A stretch of DNA of 64,000 nt from Pedobacter cryoconitis. GTDB lineage: Bacteria > Bacteroidota > Bacteroidia > Sphingobacteriales > Sphingobacteriaceae. Each line of letters starts with the position of its first letter. The first letter of the stretch is position 1. This document shows positions 8,051 to 16,488 of the stretch, piece by piece. The notes below the pieces were generated by a model. It searched no databases. It worked only from the letters and a program-made list of their open reading frames with translations, and was not told where the DNA came from. The DNA is taken from NCBI RefSeq assembly GCF_001590605.1, contig NZ_CP014504.1, positions 2,356,001 to 2,420,000 on the forward strand. Direction: 5' to 3'. The position numbers and the translations under genes are program-made.

Positions 8051-8554
8051 TCAGGCCATTTGTAAAACTTTGTTATAATCATACTTGTGGCCTTTTTTGC
8101 CTTGTGTAAAGCGATCAAATCATTCTTTAACTGAACTTTTAACCAAACGTCTACTGGAGTATGAAAGAAATGGGAAAACTTCATGGCAAATTCAATATTA
8201 AATGCCCCCCGCCCATTAAGATACTTATTGAGTGCGAAACATCGGTATCAACATGTGAGGCAAATTGAATTTTATTTAATTTTAAAACCTTGCAAAACTC
8301 TTCAATAAAATACGCAATGGTATAAACCTCTTTGTTATCTCCATTTTCTTCCTGTAAATACGTTTCTAAAAGATAGAGAACTGAAAGCATATGACTTCTG
8401 ATCAAACGCTCAGCAGAATGTTGAGCATGGAGTAATTTTGCAGATTCTTCGATTAAGTCTTTTTAGTCAGAGTATGACCATCGCTTGGTGCGATGGTCAT
8501 ACTGAAATCTGCTTTATTTTTTCCTTTAGTAATATCCATAATAACTCTTCCCAT
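8051..8554 (-). pseudogene. XRE/HTH antitoxin-like regulator broken by three frameshifts
   Basis: Joining three frames recovers a full-length regulator of a very common Bacteroidota family. Frame one reads MGRVIMDITKGKNKADF up to SDGHTLTKK, frame two DLIEESAKLL to FASHVDTDVSH, frame three LNKYLNGRGAFNIEFAMKF then HTPVDLW-like HTPVDVWLKVQLKN, and the end HKYDYNKVLQMA. Each break is explained by loss of one base: in the A5 run at 8460-8464, near 8231-8236, and in the A6 run at 8093-8098. Two breaks are in homopolymers, so assembly error should be excluded, but three in 500 bp fits true decay. The intact family binds DNA through its helix-turn-helix. No toxin gene is next to it. Confidence 0.8.
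8471..8503. repeat. Perfect 14-bp inverted repeat inside the XRE pseudogene
   Basis: AGTATGACCATCGC (8471-8484) and its exact complement (8490-8503) flank a 5-nt loop. It lies in codons of the N-terminal region of the regulator and may be an operator or an RNA hairpin; it could also be chance. Confidence 0.6.
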
Positions 8555-8590
8555 TATTTATTCTTATTAATATTAACTTAGATAGCGCCG

Positions 8591-8650
8591 GATCAGTTCT
8601 TCTCCATCGGCATCATTACTAAATTAATAGAATCACCAATATGGAAATAG
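8591..8650 (+). pseudogene. C-terminal remnant of a paralogue of the 6638-7057 lipoprotein
   Basis: Reading to the TAG at 8648-8650 gives a tail TKLIESPIWK, matching TRLVESPIHK at the end of the 6638-7057 protein. The similarity continues for about 25 bases past the stop (AGAGGcATAAAtCC versus AGAGGaATAAAcCC). No start is present. It indicates that a lipoprotein pair was duplicated and partly lost. Confidence 0.5.
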
Positions 8651-8681
8651 AGGAATAAACCCTGGTAAATGGAAATTGTTG

Positions 8682-9242
8682 ATGAACCGCTTTTTTATGA
8701 AATCAAAAACATTAATGTCAATTGTCTTCCTATTTGCTGGGATATGGGGTGGTTGCGATCAGCATAAGAACCTTATAGCTGATCAGCGAGAAAAAGAAGT
8801 TAGTGGTTTAATAAGATATTACGTCAATCATGAATTAAAAAGGGACTCAATTTTTCTATTTGATAAATCGACTAACTTATTAACCGAGATATGTATTGAT
8901 AATATCTTGGCTGAAAATAAAGATATAAACCTCAAAAAAGAGGATATTTTGAATATGTCTCAAAAAGATACGCTAACATGGTCTAATAAACTTGTTCCTA
9001 TTGCAAGGATAATTAGTAATAACGCTCTTCCAATAATAAATAGTTTACCGGATAAGATACGCGATAAAGAAGGTCAGCTTTTTTATCTGGCAAATCCGAT
9101 TTTCTCAAAAGATTTCAGCTATGCAATATTACAGTCAAGCTTTGTTTGTGGCTCCAGGTGTGGGGAAAGATCTATATTGCTGTTTAAAAAAGAAAAAGAC
9201 AGCTGGACTCTGCTTAAAACTTACTGCAAAATTGAATATTAA
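8682..9242 (+). CDS. Hypothetical lipoprotein
   Basis: 186 residues from ATG 8682; ATG 8697 is an alternative. Signal peptide with lipobox GGC about residue 22. The C-terminal part has CGSRCGERSILLFKKEKDSW, a Cys pair followed by a beta strand and a Trp, a pattern I have seen in small Bacteroidota lipoproteins of unknown function. It follows the remnant of a paralogue of the 6638 gene, so it may be the surviving partner of a duplicated gene pair. Function unknown. Confidence 0.7.
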   Translation: MNRFFMKSKTLMSIVFLFAGIWGGCDQHKNLIADQREKEVSGLIRYYVNHELKRDSIFLFDKSTNLLTEICIDNILAENKDINLKKEDILNMSQKDTLTWSNKLVPIARIISNNALPIINSLPDKIRDKEGQLFYLANPIFSKDFSYAILQSSFVCGSRCGERSILLFKKEKDSWTLLKTYCKIEY

Positions 9243-9249
9243 AGTGTAA

Positions 9250-9280
9250 CCTAGGTGGAGGCTGACCTCCTCCAACTAGG
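9250..9280. terminator. Shared hairpin between convergent genes
   Basis: CCTAG-GTGGAGG pairs imperfectly with CCTCCTCCA-ACTAGG around a 4-nt loop. It lies between the lipoprotein gene and the end of the minus-strand 9276 gene, overlapping the stop codon of the latter. Confidence 0.5.
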
Positions 9281-9911
9281 AAGAAGCGGTGCTGACACAG
9301 ATCACTTTACACTCCCGAATGATTCGTTGATTCTGTAAATTTTCACTTTTCTTTGCCGTATAAACTCCACCAGACTCAATATTTCGACGATCAGATTTTG
9401 CAGGTATTTTCCACAGCACTTCCATCTCATCCTCCAAATAAATAAATGACACCATACCGCGATCAGATATAGTTGCAGGGATCAACCAAAATTTACAGAT
9501 ATTTAAATCAAGATTAATACAAATAATCTGGGCTCCTACTTGATTAAAACAAAATTGTGGCCCTTTTCCACGATCCAGATCGTATTTTGAAACATAATCT
9601 AATAACTGTTTCCATTCATAACGGTTTATTCTTTTAAGTATACAATGCTTATTATCTCTAACAATTTCCAAATCACCAATTTCCAGAAAATCTAGAAACA
9701 GCCTATATTGTTTATCATATTCAGATAGGAAATCTTCAAAAGCTGCTCTAAGTTGTAAAAATGCCTTCGTGGAAAGATGTATCGAGGAATTATATATAGT
9801 AACAAAGAATTTATCATCCATAGATGGGATTTCTGGCAATAAATATTCGATCCCTCTTTTCCTAAAATCAGACACCATCTCCATTATGTTTTTATGATTA
9901 ATAGTAGTCAT
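9276..9911 (-). CDS. Partner protein of HNH nuclease, function unknown
   Basis: 211 residues from the ATG at 9911 (MTTINHKNIMEMV). The frame continues open upstream and overlaps the end of the HNH gene; the only start there is a TTG at 9938. No recognised domain: an N-terminal helical half and a beta-rich half containing CFNQVGAQIICINLDLN and an acidic strand. The close overlap with the HNH gene makes joint expression very likely. Two readings are possible: a separate downstream subunit or inhibitor, or the C-terminal half of one protein split by a frameshift near 9955, because the upstream codons in this frame (QEFGSCLIELRN) look protein-like. Confidence 0.6.
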   Translation of the reverse strand: MTTINHKNIMEMVSDFRKRGIEYLLPEIPSMDDKFFVTIYNSSIHLSTKAFLQLRAAFEDFLSEYDKQYRLFLDFLEIGDLEIVRDNKHCILKRINRYEWKQLLDYVSKYDLDRGKGPQFCFNQVGAQIICINLDLNICKFWLIPATISDRGMVSFIYLEDEMEVLWKIPAKSDRRNIESGGVYTAKKSENLQNQRIIRECKVICVSTASS

Positions 9912-9934
9912 AACCGATTCATTTCTAAGTTCTA

Positions 9935-10465
9935 TCAAACAACTACCAAACTCCTGATAACAACACGTAGAAAAGCATTAAATCTTAACTCCGTATTGGA
10001 CATAAAATAATGATTTGGATCATGGGGATATTCGCTTATAGTAAGATTACGGTATACTTCAAATTCCTCTTCAAATCTAAAATCATTTCCACTTTTAGTT
10101 TCAATTAGCCATTTACGTTTTTGCAGTTGTTGCGCTTTTATTTTAGCTAAATTAGCCTTAACCCGCTCCACTTTTCGACTAACAATTTCCAGATAATAAG
10201 TTTCTCTGTGGAGAGGAAATGGCTCTTTCCCTTTTTTTGCGTTAGCTAACCTTGTACTGGGTGCTAAATTCGTCAGTGAGGTTTTAACGTTAAAATCACT
10301 ACCTAAGTTATGTATGCGTATTTTTTCTGCCAAAATATCAGCTGGAGTAGATTCTGGAATAATATGATCAATTTCCAGTGCCTTGAAATCTTCTAAATAC
10401 TCACCTGTATATAAACATCTACGATCATGTGCCTGCCAAATAGCATATCTTAAATTATCATCCAT
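9935..10465 (-). CDS. HNH endonuclease domain protein
   Basis: 176 residues. The HNH fold is visible: Cys-Leu-Tyr-Thr-Gly at about residues 18-22, then the core ALEIDHIIPES with the Asp-His pair, and a downstream Asn in LTNLAPSTRLANAKKGK, the zinc and catalytic helix. The rest is charged and helical. HNH proteins of this kind act as DNases in restriction, toxin or mobile-element contexts; here no partner methylase is seen. The gene is followed directly by the 9276-9911 gene. The C-terminus RVVIRSLVVV is unusual and may result from a frameshift into the next gene's frame. Confidence 0.75.
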   Translation of the reverse strand: MDDNLRYAIWQAHDRRCLYTGEYLEDFKALEIDHIIPESTPADILAEKIRIHNLGSDFNVKTSLTNLAPSTRLANAKKGKEPFPLHRETYYLEIVSRKVERVKANLAKIKAQQLQKRKWLIETKSGNDFRFEEEFEVYRNLTISEYPHDPNHYFMSNTELRFNAFLRVVIRSLVVV

Positions 10466-10533
10466 CTTTTTAACTTAAATAATTACCCAAGTTTCGCACA
10501 TTAATTTTAGCAATCATAAGGAACTTGAGTTAA

Positions 10534-10583
10534 TAAAAAAGGTGTAAGGTAAAAGGTTAAAAAACCTGATTCCTTACACCTTT
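10534..10583 (-). terminator. Terminator of the 10606-11094 gene (possibly bidirectional)
   Basis: A 12-bp stem AAAGGTGTAAGG (10538-10549) with its complement at 10572-10583 and a smaller hairpin in the loop. On the minus strand six T follow. Confidence 0.75.
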
Positions 10584-10605
10584 AAAATTTATATAAGCTG
10601 GTATT

Positions 10606-11094
10606 TTATTTCTCGTTAATTATTGATTTTTTAAACAGTCTTTCCCAACCTGATTTTCCAATAATCAGTGATTTGTAAGCGTGAGTATCACCGTCTATAT
10701 AAAAATCAAATGCTAAATTTTTTGTACCCAATATTTTGCCCATTTTTAATGGAACGATACGTGTTTTCCCTATCGAAAATTCATTATTTTTGAAATCATC
10801 AAAAAGCCCTAGTACATAATTATAAAAATCTTTTTCATCCTTAACAGAAGCAAATGCTACTTTGCGGGTTCCATTTATATCATCAGTAAATGTCAAAATT
10901 TCAGCTGTCTTTCCTAAGCGATATAACTGAAATGTTGGTGTTATAACATTGTTCGATCCAATTAATTGGGGCGTTATGTTTTTTTTGTCGTCATTAATTT
11001 GTTCTTTAGTTCTTCCCACTTTTAGCTGGGCAGAAACATCATTTCCTAGACAAACTAAGGATAAAAGGCAAATTGAGATTAATAGTTTTTTCAT
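10606..11094 (-). CDS. Exported hypothetical protein
   Basis: 162 residues with a signal peptide ending DVSAQ, so periplasmic or secreted. The mature part is Lys-rich, with a predicted beta-alpha layout (YRLGKTAEILTFTDD, then KVAFASVKDEKDFYNYVLGLFDDF and KMGKILGTKNLAFDF). No motif for catalysis is seen. Monocistronic with its own terminator. It is divergent from the ECF sigma gene at 11294 across a 199-bp region but has no evident functional link to it. Confidence 0.7.
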   Translation of the reverse strand: MKKLLISICLLSLVCLGNDVSAQLKVGRTKEQINDDKKNITPQLIGSNNVITPTFQLYRLGKTAEILTFTDDINGTRKVAFASVKDEKDFYNYVLGLFDDFKNNEFSIGKTRIVPLKMGKILGTKNLAFDFYIDGDTHAYKSLIIGKSGWERLFKKSIINEK

Positions 11095-11278
11095 ACTGAT
11101 AGTTACTAAGTTTATACACTGTAATGCAAATTAAACAATAATGCAATTTAAAATATTATTAATTAGAAATTTATTAAAACCTATTGATTGCAATTTCAAG
11201 AATACAAAATCACCGCTTCGCTAATACTTGCGCTGAATATCCCCCTTCAAACTTAACATCCCCGTAACACTAGACCCG

Positions 11279-11286
11279 TACCTTTG
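11279..11286 (+). promoter_or_regulatory. Possible -7 element TACCTTTG of the sigma factor gene
   Basis: TACCTTTG fits the Bacteroidota -7 consensus TAnnTTTG and lies 7 bases before the ATG at 11294, which would give a nearly leaderless mRNA. No clear TTG -33 box is found at the usual distance, so the call is tentative. Confidence 0.4.
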
Positions 11287-11293
11287 CCTCGCG

Positions 11294-11857
11294 ATGAAAA
11301 CCCATAACTACAACGTTTTTTCGGACGAAGAACTCCTTGCCTTGCTCCACCAGGACGACACTCTCTCCTTGCAAACTATCTTTTCCCGTTACTACACCCC
11401 ATTAACCCAGTTCTCCACCATATTCACTAAAGACATCACCAGCAGTGAAGTCCTGATCTCAGACCTGTTCATTAACCTTTGGGACAACCGCAAGCAACTG
11501 CAAATCCGCTTACTAAAACCCTACCTGTTCCAAGCCGCTAAAAACCTATCCTTAAACCATCTAAAAAAACACAAACCCTTGCTCGAACCCCTTGAAAACC
11601 ATGAAACACTCCTTTCCGAGCACCTTACCCCATTTGAAATCCTGACCAACCGCGAATCGCAACAACGCATCCTGTCCCTCATTAACCTGCTCCCTGAAAG
11701 ACAGCGTGAAGTTCTTTTAATGAGCCGTATCGAGCAAATCGATAAAACCAATATTGCCCCGCTCCTGGGTATTACTGTCCGCACCGTAGAAACTACCCTT
11801 TACCAGGCCATAAAATCACTACGCACCCTGCTGTCCACTTCAGAAAAGAAAAAATAG
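11294..11857 (+). CDS. ECF-type RNA polymerase sigma factor (FecI-like, SusC/D-associated)
   Basis: 187 residues with the two-region layout of ECF sigma factors: region 2 at about residues 20-90 (FSRYYTPLTQFSTIFTKD, then FINLWDNRKQL and LFQAAKNLSLNHLKK) and region 4 at about 130-180 (LPERQREVLLMSRIEQI and the recognition helix ITVRTVETTLYQAIKSL). In Bacteroidota this subfamily pairs with a FecR anti-sigma factor and a SusC with an STN domain; exactly that set follows (FecR at 11938, SusC at 13057). It should direct transcription of the downstream uptake genes when the receptor signals occupancy. The 80-base gap to fecR suggests co-transcription. The gene is more C-rich than its surroundings. 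Confidence 0.92.
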   Translation: MKTHNYNVFSDEELLALLHQDDTLSLQTIFSRYYTPLTQFSTIFTKDITSSEVLISDLFINLWDNRKQLQIRLLKPYLFQAAKNLSLNHLKKHKPLLEPLENHETLLSEHLTPFEILTNRESQQRILSLINLLPERQREVLLMSRIEQIDKTNIAPLLGITVRTVETTLYQAIKSLRTLLSTSEKKK

Positions 11858-11937
11858 TTAACACACTCATAACATAAGCTTAACCTTTTCCGCTACGTAA
11901 ACTACCCTGTCAATCTTGTCTTACAGATAAGAACGAA

Positions 11938-12924
11938 ATGGAAGAACTATACTATCAGCTGATTACTGAATACTATCATCAAACGATCACAGAAAGAGAT
12001 CTGACTATCCTGCAAGAATGGGTAGCGAGCAATCCTGCACACGAAACAGAGTTCAGAGAAGTTATCCTGATCCTGGATGCTTCAAAACTGTATTACAAAA
12101 TTCCAGTCAATCAGGAAAATAACTGGGCTAAAATCACCGCTTACATCAACCAGAACAAACAACCGGTCAAGCGTAAATTTCCATTCGCCAAACTGGCTAT
12201 GGCAGCCTCGCTGATACTCATCATTGGTTTTGGACTCAATCACTACAAAACCCATAAATCCAACCCTCAAAACCAGCTTACCGAAATTACCAACCCATAC
12301 GGCCAGCAAAGCAGTTTCATCCTGCCTGACAGCTCTATCGTCTACCTTAACGCAGGCAGTAAATTGAAATACCCGAAACACTTTGCTGCGCACAAAAGAC
12401 TGGTAATCCTGGAAGGAGAAGCCTTTTTCGATGTTAAACACAAAACTACCCAGCCTTTCATTATCCAAACTGGAAAAGTAAGTACAACTGTTCTTGGCAC
12501 ATCCTTCAATGTCAAAGCCTTCCCTAAAGAAAGCCACATAGCAGTAACCGTAAAAACAGGAAAAGTAGGTGTCGTATTCAAAGAAAAGAACCACGCTGCT
12601 GTTACCAGCTTCCTTTTGCCCGATCAGCAACTCCAGATAGATACCAAAACAGGGAAAACAAATAAAAACGAGATCAATGCAGAAGCTATTTGCGATTGGA
12701 GAAACTACAGAATGGTTTTCTACAATGCCTCACTCAAAGAAATTACCTCTACCATAGCAAGAACTTATAAACTTGACATAGAACTGGAAGACCCTGCAAT
12801 GGCGGCCATCAAAGTAACTACGTCATTCAATAAAACACCCATAGATCAGATGCTCAAAACACTGGCTATCCTAACCGGGTCACATTACACCAAATCAAAC
12901 AACACCATTATATTTTATAAATGA
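11938..12924 (+). CDS. FecR-type anti-sigma factor
   Basis: 328 residues. The N-terminal cytoplasmic helical region (about 1-80, with DLTILQEWVASNP) would hold the sigma factor; one transmembrane helix lies at about 84-102; then the periplasmic FecR domain (about 120-220, including ITNPYGQQSSFILPDSS and VLGTSFNVKAFP) and a C-terminal DUF4974-like STN-contacting domain (about 250-328, with VFYNASLKEITSTIARTY). It transmits the signal from the SusC STN domain across the inner membrane to the sigma factor encoded just upstream. Length and order are standard. Confidence 0.92.
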   Translation: MEELYYQLITEYYHQTITERDLTILQEWVASNPAHETEFREVILILDASKLYYKIPVNQENNWAKITAYINQNKQPVKRKFPFAKLAMAASLILIIGFGLNHYKTHKSNPQNQLTEITNPYGQQSSFILPDSSIVYLNAGSKLKYPKHFAAHKRLVILEGEAFFDVKHKTTQPFIIQTGKVSTTVLGTSFNVKAFPKESHIAVTVKTGKVGVVFKEKNHAAVTSFLLPDQQLQIDTKTGKTNKNEINAEAICDWRNYRMVFYNASLKEITSTIARTYKLDIELEDPAMAAIKVTTSFNKTPIDQMLKTLAILTGSHYTKSNNTIIFYK

Positions 12925-12975
12925 GAAAGGAAAACACGATGAACTAAAATTTACGCTCCCATAAAAAACAAAGAA

Positions 12976-13002
12976 GCCGGAAAACGCTGTAACGTTCCCG
13001 GC
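12976..13002 (+). promoter_or_regulatory. Hairpin in the leader of the SusC gene
   Basis: GCCGG (12976-12980) and CCGGC (12998-13002), with flanking complementary AACG/CGTT, form a stem 55 bases before the ATG of susC. No U-tract follows, so it is more likely an mRNA processing or stabilising element, or an attenuator, between fecR and susC than a terminator. Confidence 0.45.
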
Positions 13003-13056
13003 CCTTAAATGATGTTTTAAACTCCCGATTAAAAAAGTACAAAACTTAGTAAAGAT

Positions 13057-16000
13057 ATGAATAATACTATTCGATGGCTCGGCTGTATAGCAATTTTATT
13101 GTGGTTAAGCCTGTTTATCAGTACAGCAAACGCACAAACAAGCCAGATGATTACCTTTGGCGCAACGGGTATCACCTTTAAAAAAGCCTTTAACGAGCTC
13201 GAAAAGCTGAGTGGCATGACCATCAGCTATAACAACAGCCAGTTAGACGATCAGCAAAAGGTCAACCTGCCAAAAGCGGAAAGAACAGTAGCAGAAACAT
13301 TGCGCCTGTTACTTCGCAACCAATCCTTAACCATTAAACAAACAGATGCTAAAAACATCCTGCTCGTCAACAGTGTAAAAGGGAAACTGACAGGAAAAGT
13401 AACCGATCAAAATGCTGAACCAGTTCCCGGTGTATCCATCAAAATACTCGAAACTGCACAAACTATCCAGTCCAATAATGACGGAAACTACAGTATTAAC
13501 CTTGATCCGGGAACTTATACCATCATCACCAAATACATCTCTTTTGAGGATACCCGTACCGAAAAGGTAAAGGTCACAGCTAACCATAACACCTTATTAA
13601 ACCTTCATTTGCAGGAATCTACCAACGCCTTAAATGAAGTCGTAGTCACAGCGCTCGGCATCAAAAGAGAAGAAAAAGCGCTTGGTTATTCCACCAAAGT
13701 CTTAAAAACCGAACAGCTGACCGATGCCATGTCCAACAACTGGACAGACGCGTTGTCCGGTAAAGTTGCCGGTTTAAACCTGATCAGGTCAAACGGTGGC
13801 CCTGCGGGCTCAAACAAGATCATCCTGCGTGGAGAAAGTAACCTGACCGGAGAAAACGATGCCTTAATTGTAGTGGACGGTGTGGTGATCAACCATGGCA
13901 GCGGCAGGACTACAGGAAGTGGCAGCTCTGCCTATTTACAGGGCGAGTCCCCTATTGACTTTGGCAGTGGTTTAAACGATATCAACCCAGACGATATAGA
14001 AAATGTAACCGTATTAAAAGGTCCGGGAGCCGCTGCTTTATACGGACAGCGCGGTGCAAATGGTGCGATCATCATTACCACTAAATCTGGTAAAAAAAGA
14101 AACGGGATCGGGGTAACAGTCAACTCGAATACCGCTATGGAAACTATTTCCCGCTGGCCAGATTATCAGTACGAATACGGACAGGGAAACGATGGCGCCA
14201 ACTTTTACTCCTTCGGTGCAACAGAAGATGGCCCAAGTACCAGAAGTACAAGTTCTGCCTGGGGGCCTAAGTTTAACGGACAATCCTTTTTCCAGTATGA
14301 CCCGATCACTAAAACTGCAGGAAAAGAGAGAACGCCATGGCTTCCCTATAAAAATTCAAGAAAAGATTTCTTTCAGAGCGGCCGTACTTTCACGAACAGC
14401 GTAACCCTGGATGGTGGAAATGACCAGACCACTTTTCGCCTTTCGCTAACCAATGTAGACAACAAATGGATCATTCCCAATACAGGTTACGGCCGAAACA
14501 CCGTCGCCCTGTCTGCTACCCATAAAGTAAACGAGAAACTTCAGGTCGCAACCAAAGTTAACTATACGAACAAGTTTAGCGATAACCTCCCTTCTACTGG
14601 TTACAACAATCAGTCTATCATGTACTGGAACATGTTCTGGTTACCTAGCGCAGATGCCGGATGGTTAAAAGATTATTGGGCTCCCGGAAAAGAAAATGTA
14701 GCACAGAGCTATCCTTTTAGCAGTTATCCTGACAATCCTTATCTGATTGCCCATGAAATGCTCAACAAATCTAACCGGAATGCACTAACCGGAAATGTAC
14801 AGGCCACTTATAATTTCTCTAAGAATTTAAGCCTGATGATTCGCAGTGCGATGGATTTCTCTTATGATGCCCGTTCTCAGCAACGTCCATTTGATACCGA
14901 GAAGTTCAAAAAAGGAATGTTCAGGACACAAAACATCTTCTCTCAGGAGATTTCCAATGACTTTTTAATCCACTACAACAAAGACCTGAACAAGGATCTT
15001 AAGATCTCGGTTTCTGCCGGGGGCAGCATGTTAAAAAACACTTATAACAAAGACGAACTGCGTGCAGATTCGCTTACCTATCCCGGTATTTATAGCCTGG
15101 CGAACAGTGCAGGTGTGTTAACGCCAAAACCTTACCGTGGTAAATATGGGATCAACAGTTTTTATGGCGTCGCAACAGCAAGTTATAAAGATTACCTATT
15201 TATAGATGTTACAGGCCGTAATGACTGGAACAGTGTACTGGCAACGGCAAAATCTACGGATAATGTTTCCTTTTTCTATCCTTCGGTAAACCTGAGTGGC
15301 ATCTTGTCTGAAATATTTAAACTGCCAAAATTCATCTCCTATGCTAAATTAAGGGCTTCGGTAGCAGGTGTGGGCAGTGGCCAGCAAACCCCTTATATCA
15401 CTTCTTTCACTTATGATGTAGCCGATAATTTTCCCGGTGGACTCCAAAATCCAACCGTATTAACCAATACCAATCTGAAACCTTTATATACCACAAGTTA
15501 CGAAGTAGGTACTGATTTGAGGTTCTTAAACAACCGCCTGGGCATCAACATTGCCTTGTATAAAAGTGACACCAAGGATCAGATTCTGAAAACCACTGTA
15601 GACCGTTCTTCGGGCGTAAGCTATGCTTATGTAAACGCCGGAAAAGTGCGTAACAAAGGGATAGAAGTTGAATTGAATGGTACACCGATAGATCAGAAAG
15701 ATGGGTTCAAATGGACAGTCTTCGGAACTTTTACCGCTAACAGAAACAAGATTATCGCTTTAACTGATAGTCTGGATAACTTGATTTTACAATCCGGGCC
15801 AGCCAGCCGCGGTGCAATTGTAGCTAAAATTGGCGGCAGCATGGGTGATTTGTATGGCCGTGGTTACAAACGGTCGCCAGATGGGCAGATTGTCTATAAC
15901 AATGGTTACCCGGTCATCCCTGATGATCAGCTTTATATTGGCAATACCAACCCTAAATGGAAAGCGAGTTTAGGCAACCAGTTCCGTTATAAGAATTTCG

Positions 16001-16488
16001 GAATGAGTTTCCTGGTGGATGCACAATATGGTGCAGTAGGTTATTCACTCACCGCAGCCGTTTTAGCTGAACAAGGAAAGACAACAAATACGCTTCCGGG
16101 ACGATACAACGGAATTATTGGTAAAGGTGTAGTGCAAAATCCAGATGGCAGTTATAGCCCGAACACGGTAATCGCACAAGATATGACTACTTATTATACT
16201 ACGCATTATGGTCGGGATAATATTGAGGGAGCTACCTATTCTACTGATTTTATCAAACTCCGCGAAGCCAGATTTGACTACACTTTTAAACCAAAAACAC
16301 TGAGAAGATTCGGTTTACAAAGGGCTACAATTGGTATTTATGGCCGTGATTTGATGACCATCACGAAATGGCCGGGCTTTGATCCTGAGTTTGGGACACT
16401 AAACGACGGTACCATTAACCAGGGTTTTGAGCTGGGTCAGTTCCCTGCTACCCGAACTTTTGGAATCAATTTAAACATAGGTATTTAA
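13057..16488 (+). CDS. SusC/RagA-type TonB-dependent outer-membrane transporter with STN domain
   Basis: 1143 residues. Order: signal peptide ending ANAQ (about 1-27); STN signalling domain (about 30-105, ITFGATGITFKKAFNELEKL to NILLV); carboxypeptidase-regulatory-like beta-sandwich (about 112-195, GKVTDQNAEPVPGVSIKI); TonB plug (about 200-330, with ALGIKREEKALGYSTK and VLKGPGAAALYGQRGANGAI); then a 22-stranded barrel ending in an aromatic-poor NLNIGI. The STN domain makes it a transducer that both imports a ligand with SusD and signals through FecR to the sigma factor. The SusD gene overlaps by one base. Substrate unknown; the downstream phosphoesterase hints at a phosphorylated compound. 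Confidence 0.95.
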   Translation: MNNTIRWLGCIAILLWLSLFISTANAQTSQMITFGATGITFKKAFNELEKLSGMTISYNNSQLDDQQKVNLPKAERTVAETLRLLLRNQSLTIKQTDAKNILLVNSVKGKLTGKVTDQNAEPVPGVSIKILETAQTIQSNNDGNYSINLDPGTYTIITKYISFEDTRTEKVKVTANHNTLLNLHLQESTNALNEVVVTALGIKREEKALGYSTKVLKTEQLTDAMSNNWTDALSGKVAGLNLIRSNGGPAGSNKIILRGESNLTGENDALIVVDGVVINHGSGRTTGSGSSAYLQGESPIDFGSGLNDINPDDIENVTVLKGPGAAALYGQRGANGAIIITTKSGKKRNGIGVTVNSNTAMETISRWPDYQYEYGQGNDGANFYSFGATEDGPSTRSTSSAWGPKFNGQSFFQYDPITKTAGKERTPWLPYKNSRKDFFQSGRTFTNSVTLDGGNDQTTFRLSLTNVDNKWIIPNTGYGRNTVALSATHKVNEKLQVATKVNYTNKFSDNLPSTGYNNQSIMYWNMFWLPSADAGWLKDYWAPGKENVAQSYPFSSYPDNPYLIAHEMLNKSNRNALTGNVQATYNFSKNLSLMIRSAMDFSYDARSQQRPFDTEKFKKGMFRTQNIFSQEISNDFLIHYNKDLNKDLKISVSAGGSMLKNTYNKDELRADSLTYPGIYSLANSAGVLTPKPYRGKYGINSFYGVATASYKDYLFIDVTGRNDWNSVLATAKSTDNVSFFYPSVNLSGILSEIFKLPKFISYAKLRASVAGVGSGQQTPYITSFTYDVADNFPGGLQNPTVLTNTNLKPLYTTSYEVGTDLRFLNNRLGINIALYKSDTKDQILKTTVDRSSGVSYAYVNAGKVRNKGIEVELNGTPIDQKDGFKWTVFGTFTANRNKIIALTDSLDNLILQSGPASRGAIVAKIGGSMGDLYGRGYKRSPDGQIVYNNGYPVIPDDQLYIGNTNPKWKASLGNQFRYKNFGMSFLVDAQYGAVGYSLTAAVLAEQGKTTNTLPGRYNGIIGKGVVQNPDGSYSPNTVIAQDMTTYYTTHYGRDNIEGATYSTDFIKLREARFDYTFKPKTLRRFGLQRATIGIYGRDLMTITKWPGFDPEFGTLNDGTINQGFELGQFPATRTFGINLNIGI

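Noticed and set aside
12082-12630. 182-codon frame antisense to fecR
   Set aside because: It is a shadow of a well-supported gene on the other strand, with no start context and no plausible protein.
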